Position numbers and translations under genes: made by a program. Below the pieces are notes generated by a model, which did no database searches, had not been told where the DNA came from, and saw nothing but the letters and a program-made list of their open reading frames with translations. From Dysgonomonas sp. UBA7710 (GTDB lineage Bacteria > Bacteroidota > Bacteroidia > Bacteroidales > Dysgonomonadaceae), in contig NZ_DLFW01000049.1 of assembly GCF_002482385.1 (NCBI RefSeq), forward strand, positions 57,624 through 121,623: 64,000 bases of DNA. Direction: 5' to 3'. Below, in pieces: positions 9,401 through 15,835 of this stretch; positions within the stretch are counted from its first letter, which is position 1, and each line of letters opens with the position of its first letter.

Positions 9401-12400
9401 GCTTATCACGGAATACTTCCAGTTTAATATTCAATTGAGTATCCGGCAAATCTGTTTTCTTATACAATGAAGCCCCTTTATTATAAAGTTTACCATCCCT
9501 TACCGATGTGAATGTCATTTTCAATTCATCGCCGTACTCGTCTTTGTAAGGCACGGTGAATGTCTGGTTCGCATCACTGAGTTTTACGAAACGTTTTTCA
9601 AATACCTTCTTATTATTATACAACTGATAAAGGACATATGAATCTTTTTCAGACGAACCGAATATAACTTCACCCGGCTTGTTTTTCTCAAATAACAGAT
9701 TCTTCGTTACCAGCCATTCGTTTGTCTTTACAGGCGGCTTCTTATCGGCATACGAATAGAGTACGAAATTCTGCTTTTCGCCCACTTCATTCCCTCTACT
9801 ATCCAATGCTTTCACCTGCAACTGATATTTACCCGACGCTAATGTTTTCAATCTGGCTTTCAACTCGGTTTGTTCTCCTGTTTTGAATGAGCCGGACAAT
9901 GCTTTGCTTTTTATAGAATCGTTATCATCCAACGCATATATTTCATAAGTTCCCGAAGTTTCAATATCCTGTGCCTGCAAGTTACGGGCAGCGATTTTGA
10001 GTTCGTAGTCGCTTGCTTTCTCCATCTGTTGCGGTATATCGATATTGATAACCATCGACACATTCCCTACGGTTAGGGTATAAGTGTTCGACTGTGTTTC
10101 GCCATTCACATCCGTAACCGTAGCTGTAATGTTGAATGTATATATCTGCTTGTCATTGATGGAACGCAGAAGCGCCCTGTTGCCATCTCCGGCTTCGGGA
10201 GTGAATGTAATTTCGAACGAACCATCATCGTTTGTCTTCACAATACCATCCGTAAAAGGCGTGGTGTTACCTGAACGCCAATACCAGAAGCTAAACTGCT
10301 CACGGGTTATATTGTATTTCACATCGGCACCCTGTAAACTGATGCCCGAAAAGTTCTTGGCATAGCCTTTCAGCGTCACCTCTTCCCCGAATGTATAAGT
10401 TTTATCTACTTTATCGAAGGTTATTTCAAAGGTAGGACGTTTGTATTCTTCTACATTAAAATAGGCTGAAGCGTCGTCTATCTCAATATGATATCCTCCC
10501 AAAAGACTTGTTTGCGGCAAGATAAATTCGCCGGATATAGAGCCGAATTCATTTGTTATGATTTCCTTTTCAGCAATAGATTCACCATTTGCATTGTATA
10601 ATTCAACAGTATATTCTTTATTCGCCAGCAATTTAGAACCATTATCTATGGCTATTGCTTTGAAATAAACGGTCTGGCCCGGACGGTAAATACTCCTGTC
10701 CGTAAATATACTGATGGCCTCTTCATCTCCGTCTTGCTTATTCTGATTCCATCTGTAATTCTGAGCCGATAAGGTTTCTGCCCGCAAGCAGGAATCAGCT
10801 CCTAATTCAACCTTATATGTAGCTATGTTATAACGATACTCATCAGTACTAATCGTTTTATCATTATAAACAGCAAGTCCCGAAGCATCTGTTTTAAGCG
10901 TTGTAACCAATAGCTGACTTGTTCTTCTGCCAGGGGATTCGATGGCATATATTTTAACTGTGGCATCTTTCACCGGTTTGCCTGTCATACGGTCTACTAC
11001 AAGTATTTCGTATTCATCTTTGGCGCTGTTGCGGGATAATGCTATTAAAGAAGATACGGTAAAATCGAATGTATTATTGATTTGTAAATTTAAATTATCC
11101 TTCGCATTATCATTTTCCAAACTATCTTTCGAACGACAACTAAAAGAATATTTTCCGACAGGTAAGACACCTAAATCTACAGACAATGTGTCCTGCTGAT
11201 AGGCAGCTTTAGAAATCAGGTTCAACTGAATATCTTTCACCTGATTGTACTTTCCGTTTTCTACTTTATATAATTTGAAGTCCGGCTTTTCCGTCAAAGC
11301 TTGTAAATTCTTATGTATCAATGTCAGCTGAAACGGTTGTTTCGGATACTGTAACTGATTCCCTTTTATTGTGAGAGACGGATATTCCATTTCATTCAAT
11401 CTGGCTTGAAGCACTTTTGCCCCGTATGATGCCGGATATTTATCTATACCTTTCTTTATCCATGTGTAAATCTTTTCTCTTACATCGGCTGATTGAGTTC
11501 CGGTATATGAATCTACTATTTTATTTATAATCTCAGTAGACGCTTCATTGTTCTCATATTTTTTTTCCAGAGCGATGAAAATGTCTAATACTTTATCACC
11601 AGACAATGTACGGGAATTCCGACTAAGATAGTTTGCCTTATCAATCTCCGTGAAAACAAGTGTCGGTATCATATTACGGCTCAGTAAATCCTTCATATAT
11701 TGCTGGTAATACAGATAGATTATTTGCCGCTTATCCGCTCCGGCGCCAATATTGAGTTTGATATATTCATCTGCCGGGGCTGCCAGTTGCTCCAGACTTG
11801 CCCCCGTAAGCGTTGCATCATATTCCCGATACCCCATACCCTCTATTCTTTTTACAATCTGAATAGTGCGTTCCATCAGGAAGTCGTATAAAGTAGGATA
11901 GTATTTCTGACCGTCAGTACCTAAGAGTATTATATCGTCATAAGCCTTGGTTGTGGATTGTTTAAGCGCCATGATATCTTTTACCGATAAATCCAAGTTC
12001 CCGATAATCTTATTCATAAAGATATTACTGCTCCACTCTTTCATATCTTCAGGAACAATATCCTGTAAATCGGTTCGCTGGTTTATCTGCCACTGGTTGC
12101 TGTTATAATAGTCGGAATATAGCTCAGCTAACATTGAATGCAACAAAGCTTTTTCTTCCGTATTGGTCGTCTGAGATAATAAATCCTGCAAATCTATGAA
12201 GATGGCCTCGCTATCGCTTCTGTCGATTTGTTTCTTATATTTATTTTTATAGATCAGAGCTTTGATGACTTGAGTGGTATTCTTATCGGAAATAGCCTTT
12301 TGCAGAATTTCATCTACAGATTTAGCGGCCGATTGCGGAAGACTTTGTTGCTCATAATCTTCTACCTGTTTCCACTCATTTTCATATTTCTTATTTGATG

Positions 12401-12461
12401 TTTGTGCTATCATACTGATGCTCAATAAAAAGAACAGACTAATCAATAATTGCTTCTTCAT
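6495..12461 (-). CDS. Large alpha-2-macroglobulin-like exported protein lacking the thioester
   Basis: The start is taken at 12461 because MKKQLLISLFFLLS begins a good signal peptide ending IAQ; an in-frame ATG nine codons earlier would spoil it. The 1,988-residue product has an alpha-helical N-terminal region (to about 350), a carboxypeptidase-regulatory-like segment (VDRMTGKPVKDATV, about 490), the MG2 signature DRSIYRPGQTVYFKA (about 587), further beta-sandwich domains, the conserved macroglobulin block with PESNTTWRFRALAHD (about 1240), and an alpha-alpha toroid of the thioester-domain type (from about 1430). The position where homologues have CxEQ reads NPSNENAVN, so no thioester can form. 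Bacterial relatives guard the periplasm against proteases. There is no lipobox Cys, so it should be soluble or loosely envelope-bound. Confidence 0.88.
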   Translation of the reverse strand: MKKQLLISLFFLLSISMIAQTSNKKYENEWKQVEDYEQQSLPQSAAKSVDEILQKAISDKNTTQVIKALIYKNKYKKQIDRSDSEAIFIDLQDLLSQTTNTEEKALLHSMLAELYSDYYNSNQWQINQRTDLQDIVPEDMKEWSSNIFMNKIIGNLDLSVKDIMALKQSTTKAYDDIILLGTDGQKYYPTLYDFLMERTIQIVKRIEGMGYREYDATLTGASLEQLAAPADEYIKLNIGAGADKRQIIYLYYQQYMKDLLSRNMIPTLVFTEIDKANYLSRNSRTLSGDKVLDIFIALEKKYENNEASTEIINKIVDSYTGTQSADVREKIYTWIKKGIDKYPASYGAKVLQARLNEMEYPSLTIKGNQLQYPKQPFQLTLIHKNLQALTEKPDFKLYKVENGKYNQVKDIQLNLISKAAYQQDTLSVDLGVLPVGKYSFSCRSKDSLENDNAKDNLNLQINNTFDFTVSSLIALSRNSAKDEYEILVVDRMTGKPVKDATVKIYAIESPGRRTSQLLVTTLKTDASGLAVYNDKTISTDEYRYNIATYKVELGADSCLRAETLSAQNYRWNQNKQDGDEEAISIFTDRSIYRPGQTVYFKAIAIDNGSKLLANKEYTVELYNANGESIAEKEIITNEFGSISGEFILPQTSLLGGYHIEIDDASAYFNVEEYKRPTFEITFDKVDKTYTFGEEVTLKGYAKNFSGISLQGADVKYNITREQFSFWYWRSGNTTPFTDGIVKTNDDGSFEITFTPEAGDGNRALLRSINDKQIYTFNITATVTDVNGETQSNTYTLTVGNVSMVINIDIPQQMEKASDYELKIAARNLQAQDIETSGTYEIYALDDNDSIKSKALSGSFKTGEQTELKARLKTLASGKYQLQVKALDSRGNEVGEKQNFVLYSYADKKPPVKTNEWLVTKNLLFEKNKPGEVIFGSSEKDSYVLYQLYNNKKVFEKRFVKLSDANQTFTVPYKDEYGDELKMTFTSVRDGKLYNKGASLYKKTDLPDTQLNIKLEVFRDKLRPGQAETWTISVKDTTNQPALAELLTSMYDTSLDKLYPYTAWSFNRPYTSREYVMPINYNFPWYSNDYTQWFNFYYKAQYDISIPERTKDVINWFDYIYSYGRNNALGDIPQQYLNYSDNGIFITKHVLKEKVVTGAVSKVRAENGIMIRGAAPVAAPQGMLNESVTFADSAGGVEGLLDKLDPSNPVASAPQIRQNFNETAFFFPQLRTNEKGETLISFTVPESNTTWRFRALAHDKDARVGTLEQMVVTRKELMVTPNMPRFVRQGDKTSISTKISNLSDKSLSGDVHIEFFDPTTEKVIDLGLANQKQTFSLEKDASTSVSWIFDIPADIELIGCRIVAQNESFSDGEQHVLAVLSNRMLVTESMPIDITKQGTSTFTFDKLYNNTSNTASNYRLTLEYASNPAWYAVQALPTMSNPSNENAVNWFASYYVNTLGSSIVRQYPKVASMIQAWQKQGADKQTLVSKLQKDEELKAVLLEETPWVLDAKDETEQMQRLSLLFDLNNTKQQTDAATRKLAELITSDGGWSWYKGLYPSRSVTQYILYGYANLQKTGQVEYPQEIKEMQMKALKYIDNQIAEDFKNLKKYNKDWEKITTISTNQLEFAYVRSFYRDIPISQEARAAERFYTDVATRNWTKLNLYERSILSVVLKQNGEKEQANKIVKSIREHAVKNAGMGMYWPNNRSNVFMSLSAISVHTFLMDALEQNGASKEDMDMMKRWLLNQKRTQVWESTHASVDAISALLSSGTDWFATEPAPTAIKVGSQTVQPENKELGTGYFKQTWNKSEIANDMGRVEVTTSSSQPAYGAMYWQYYENPDKITAQKGNLNVSKELFKENVSAAGKGLTLITESNPLTVGDKVIIRLTVRTDRDMDFVQLKDMRAPCFEPQQTISGTRWAGGLIYYQMAKDASTNFYFDHLPKGTYVLEYPVYVNRTGEYANGITTIQCMYAPEFVSHTQGIKVTVKE

Positions 12462-12582
12462 ATTATTATGTTTTGTATTTTCTCTCAATATATTATAGAC
12501 GGATTTTAGGTGTATTATTCATAAGGAAAAGAGTTAAAATTAGTTATGAGTTATATACTTTCAACTCATCACTTACAACTTA

Positions 12583-12939
12583 TCATTTACTAACATACAT
12601 TCCCAACCATACGGCACCAATGCCTAATACGCAGCTGGCTAATGTATAAACAAAGGCCATTGTCATCTGGTTGTTGTTGGCCAATGTTAAAGTTTCGCTG
12701 GCGAATGTGGAAAAAGTTGTAAAGCCTCCGCAAAATCCCGTTATAAGCAGAAACCGGAGATTATTGGATGGTAAAAGGTTTGCAAATAAACCGATACAAA
12801 AGCAGCCCAGAATATTGACTGCAAATGTCCCGACAGGAAACGGGAAGGGTTCTGATCGCGTTACCAGCACTGAGGCGAGAAAACGCATAACGCTGCCCAC
12901 TGCACCTCCTATACTGACTAAAAGAATCTGCTTTAACAT
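12583..12939 (-). CDS. crcB: Fluoride ion channel Fluc/CrcB
   Basis: At 118 residues with four membrane segments it matches CrcB/Fluc, the dimeric fluoride exporter of the inner membrane. Visible motifs are GGAVGSVMRFLAS in helix 1, GTFAVNILGCF in helix 2 (with the conserved Asn), and ITGFCGGFTTFSTFASE in helix 3, containing the FTTFSTF phenylalanine/threonine track that lines the pore and the central sodium site. No fluoride riboswitch is evident in the 260 bases upstream. It lies 121 bases beyond the start of the macroglobulin-like gene, separated by AT-rich word repeats, and is probably its own unit. Confidence 0.95.
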   Translation of the reverse strand: MLKQILLVSIGGAVGSVMRFLASVLVTRSEPFPFPVGTFAVNILGCFCIGLFANLLPSNNLRFLLITGFCGGFTTFSTFASETLTLANNNQMTMAFVYTLASCVLGIGAVWLGMYVSK

Positions 12940-13170
12940 GACTCAAATTTACATGTTTATTTTTAAACAATAGATAAGTTGTCAAAAATAGACTTCCTCA
13001 ATTCGCTATTTATGTAATAATAACATTAATGATATGCTTTTTGAGTGTGATGTAAAACTTGTATCGTTTGCCTCCGCCCAATTGCTGATGACATTCGTAT
13101 ATTCCAGGCTGGCTAATTTCATTAAGGGAGATTCGGTAATTCGGTTCAAAGTAAAAATCGGGGCTTTTAT

Positions 13171-13186
13171 TTAACGATCGTTAAAC
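13171..13186. promoter_or_regulatory. 16-bp palindromic operator upstream of tetR
   Basis: TTTAACGATCGTTAAA is a perfect palindrome ending 20 bases before the tetR ATG. A near-consensus -7 element TATATTG lies at 13197-13203, so a bound repressor would cover the promoter. The AACGATCGTT core is typical of TetR-family operators, so autoregulation is inferred. Confidence 0.65.
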
Positions 13187-13206
13187 AAAAATACATATAT
13201 TTGCAT

Positions 13207-13761
13207 ATGCCAAAAGTTCAAACAAATAAAGAAGAGTTGATAAAAAAATCGATGCAGGTATTCATCAAAACCGGATACTTCCACACAACATTAGCCTGCC
13301 TGGCAAAAGCCTGTAATATAGAGAAACCTCATTTTTACTATTATTTTAAGGATAAGAAAGATTTAATGAATCAGGTACTGATTTATGCAAGTGCCCAAAT
13401 AGAAAAGCTAGTATTCGATATAGCATATAAAGAAGATATAAAACCTTCTGTACGCTTACATGTAATACTAGATAATGTACTGAAAATTCATACAAAAAAT
13501 AAATACGGGTGTCTGATGGGAAATACACTCCTCGAAACAGTTGGGAGGGAGCCATATTTCAAGCCTGTGCTATGTGCATATTTCAACAAATGGAGGGAAG
13601 CCCTGACACATCTGTATCTGGCCGCTTATGAAGAAGAACAGGCAAAGGATATGGCAAATGAGGATGTTGCCAAATTGCAGGGAGGCATCATGTTGATGAG
13701 GCTCTACGAAGATAAAGATATTCTTGGGAAAGTAACTGATAATATCAAAACCAGACTATAA
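13207..13761 (+). CDS. TetR/AcrR family transcriptional regulator
   Basis: I use the ATG at 13207; the frame is open two codons earlier with a TTG but nothing supports it. The 184-residue protein has the TetR N-terminal HTH: ELIKKSMQVFIKTGYFHTTLACLAKACNIEKPHFYYYFKDK split around residues 9-50, with the YYYFKDKKDL end typical of the family. The C-terminal two thirds are helical and should form the ligand and dimer domain. The gene is 33 bases upstream of a fabH homologue on the same strand and directly follows a perfect palindrome, so it probably represses itself and fabH. That suggests an acyl or fatty-acid-like inducer, which is an inference from context. Confidence 0.9.
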   Translation: MPKVQTNKEELIKKSMQVFIKTGYFHTTLACLAKACNIEKPHFYYYFKDKKDLMNQVLIYASAQIEKLVFDIAYKEDIKPSVRLHVILDNVLKIHTKNKYGCLMGNTLLETVGREPYFKPVLCAYFNKWREALTHLYLAAYEEEQAKDMANEDVAKLQGGIMLMRLYEDKDILGKVTDNIKTRL

Positions 13762-13794
13762 ATTTTGTAAACTATTAGAATTAACGTATAAGAA

Positions 13795-14775
13795 ATGAAT
13801 GCAATCATTAATTCAATAGGGATTTATATCCCTGAAAAACGAATAGACAACCATTATTTTGAAAGTATAGTAGACACAAGTGACGAATGGATAACCACCC
13901 GTACAGGTATCAGCCAGCGGTTTTATGCCGCGGAGAACGAATATACCAGTGACCTGTGTGTAAAAGCAGTGCAAAACCTTGCGTCCAAATACAATAAGGA
14001 TTTATCGGATATTGATTTTATCATTGTAGCTACCACCAGTGGTGAACAGGTTATGCCCAACATGGCAAGTCAGGTACAAACCCGGCTGAATATTCCGAAT
14101 GCGGGATGTATAGATGTTTATGCTGCCTGCGCAGGATTCGTGTATGGAATTATCCTCGCCAAAGGACTGATCGCCGCCAGCACACATAAAAAAGTACTGG
14201 TAATAGGAGCGGAAACACTTTCGAAAATTGCAGATTTTACCGACCGGACTTCCTGTATATTGTTCGGAGACGGCGCAGGAGCCGTTATAGTGGAAGCCAG
14301 TGACGAAAACCATATATTTGATGCACTGACCGAGACGGATGGTTCGCATGGGAAAGACCTGTATCTGGCACACCAGAATGTACCGATAAACGGAGAACCT
14401 GTTATTCCGGACCGCAATTTACACCAAAATGGAAAAGCAGTTTTCAAATGGGCGGTAAGCACTCTGGTTGGAAAAATACAGGAACTGACTTCCAAGAACC
14501 ACCTGAAACTGGACGATATAGACTGGTTCATACCACACAGTGCAAATATACGGATACTCGAATCGGTATGTTCAGGGCTGAATGTCCCGATGGACAAGTG
14601 CTTGGAGAGCATCAGAAACTATGGTAATACTTCCGCTGCATCCATTCCTATAGCCTGGTATAACGGCATAGAATCGGGTAAAGTAAAGCCGGATGACAAC
14701 TTATTGTTGATCGGCTTTGGTGGAGGATTGACCTGTGCCGGAATATGCCTGCAAAATAAGATTGAGAAAAAGTAA
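13795..14775 (+). CDS. fabH: 3-oxoacyl-ACP synthase III (FabH type)
   Basis: A 326-residue ketoacyl synthase III, the usual length. The catalytic triad is complete: Cys112 in VYAACAGF, His248 in IPHSAN and Asn278 in YGNTSAAS. The N-terminus (TSDEWITTRTGI) is also typical. The enzyme condenses an acyl-CoA primer with malonyl-ACP to start fatty acid synthesis in the cytoplasm. Pairing with a tetR gene, and no fab or acpP neighbours, suggests an accessory copy rather than the housekeeping one. Its role could be priming with an unusual acyl group or adjusting membrane composition. A strong terminator follows, making tetR-fabH a closed two-gene unit. Confidence 0.93.
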   Translation: MNAIINSIGIYIPEKRIDNHYFESIVDTSDEWITTRTGISQRFYAAENEYTSDLCVKAVQNLASKYNKDLSDIDFIIVATTSGEQVMPNMASQVQTRLNIPNAGCIDVYAACAGFVYGIILAKGLIAASTHKKVLVIGAETLSKIADFTDRTSCILFGDGAGAVIVEASDENHIFDALTETDGSHGKDLYLAHQNVPINGEPVIPDRNLHQNGKAVFKWAVSTLVGKIQELTSKNHLKLDDIDWFIPHSANIRILESVCSGLNVPMDKCLESIRNYGNTSAASIPIAWYNGIESGKVKPDDNLLLIGFGGGLTCAGICLQNKIEKK

Positions 14776-14794
14776 AAATATCTACCTGATTCAC

Positions 14795-14830
14795 AGGAGG
14801 AAATGAATTTTATTTCATTTCCTCCTTTTT
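14795..14830 (+). terminator. Strong rho-independent terminator after fabH
   Basis: A perfect 13-bp stem AGGAGGAAATGAA (14795-14807) / TTCATTTCCTCCT (14814-14826), 6-nt loop, followed by T-rich sequence. It closes the tetR-fabH unit. Confidence 0.9.
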
Positions 14831-14845
14831 TATTCTATTTCTTTT

Positions 14846-14890
14846 GTCTAAAAAAATAGACTAATTATTTCGTTGTCTAATTTTTTAGAC
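14846..14890. promoter_or_regulatory. Two tandem GTCTA-N6-TAGAC operator-like palindromes
   Basis: Site 1 is GTCTA-AAAAAA-TAGAC (14846-14861) and site 2 is GTCTA-ATTTTT-TAGAC (14875-14890), with a 13-nt spacer, so centres are 29 bp apart. Both are flanked by TT on the left and TAA on the right. Site 2 directly abuts the -7 element. Such spacing fits cooperative binding of two repressor dimers to the same DNA face. No regulator gene lies next to it in the window. Confidence 0.75.
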
Positions 14891-14898
14891 TAAATTTG
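14891..14898 (+). promoter_or_regulatory. -7 promoter element of the GLPGLI/receptor operon
   Basis: TAAATTTG fits the Bacteroidota TAnnTTTG consensus and lies 26 bases upstream of the GLPGLI start codon. The -33 region is occupied by the two palindromes and has no perfect TTTG. Confidence 0.65.
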
Positions 14899-14923
14899 CG
14901 GTATAACTAATGAATATCGCAAT

Positions 14924-15814
14924 ATGAAAAAGACAATCTTACTATTAGCATCATCAGTCCTTTCAGCAACTGTATGTTCCCAACAGGTGGTATCTGTCCG
15001 GAAAATAGAAAAAGGAGATATCAAACAGGAAAAACTCGATGCCGCAACAATCCGCTGTTATTATAAATTCACACAACCTGTAACAGCAGATAAAGAGACT
15101 CGTCAGCAATCAGATACGATGACTCTGGATATCGGGCAGAAAGTTTCCCGGTATTATGATGCTGCACGTATGAAGCGGGATTCTCTATTTGGCGACTTTA
15201 TGAGCAATAAGTTAAATCCGTCTACAATACAAAGCATATCGATAATGAAAGACGGGGATATGTCGACGTTGGATAACAAGGGTGGAACAACTTTCGATTC
15301 TACAACAAAAGGGGAAACAGCTCAATTATTCAAAAAACGCCGGACAGGAGAAATAATAACAATTGACAGGGCCGATAATGCCCCACAAAAATATAAATGC
15401 GCAGAAACTATCCCTGCACAGCAATGGAATATCTCGACCGATACACTGACCGTGCTGGGCTATATATGCCAGAAAGCTACTACGGAATTTCGCGGACGGA
15501 ACTATGAAGCATGGTTCTCTCCTGATATTCCGGTAAATGATGGTCCCTGGAAGTTCTATGGATTACCGGGATTGATAATGAAAGTATCAGATTCTGAAAA
15601 TCTGTTTTCTTTTGAGCTTATAGGGTTGGAAAATCTTAACAATCCGGTTGATATTACTATGGCTCAGGAAGATTATATGAAAGCGAGCATAAAAGACCTC
15701 GAAAAATTAAAGAAAAAACAATCGGGAGGTACTGCCGTAAATGTTAACGGAGGGAATGTAATAATGATACAGAAAAAGAATAATAAAGAGTACCTGTCTT
15801 TAGAAATTGATTAA
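14924..15814 (+). CDS. GLPGLI family exported protein
   Basis: A 296-residue protein with a signal peptide (MKKTILLLASSVLSAT to CSQQ). The diagnostic segment is PWKFYGLPGLIMKV at about 205-218, preceded by the typical tract in which AETIPAQQWNI and GYICQKATTEFRGRNYEAWFS occur (residues 163-199). GLPGLI proteins are Bacteroidota-specific periplasmic proteins of unknown biochemical role, usually encoded just upstream of a TonB-dependent-receptor-like barrel. That is the case here, with a gap of 21 bases to the next gene. The regulated promoter with two palindromes indicates inducible expression. Confidence 0.93.
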   Translation: MKKTILLLASSVLSATVCSQQVVSVRKIEKGDIKQEKLDAATIRCYYKFTQPVTADKETRQQSDTMTLDIGQKVSRYYDAARMKRDSLFGDFMSNKLNPSTIQSISIMKDGDMSTLDNKGGTTFDSTTKGETAQLFKKRRTGEIITIDRADNAPQKYKCAETIPAQQWNISTDTLTVLGYICQKATTEFRGRNYEAWFSPDIPVNDGPWKFYGLPGLIMKVSDSENLFSFELIGLENLNNPVDITMAQEDYMKASIKDLEKLKKKQSGGTAVNVNGGNVIMIQKKNNKEYLSLEID

Positions 15815-15835
15815 ACTCCAAATCAATAAATATAA

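Noticed and set aside
12940..13170. Possible fluoride riboswitch before crcB
   Set aside because: The AT-rich leader lacks the conserved GGNGAUGG-type core and a pseudoknot-compatible layout.
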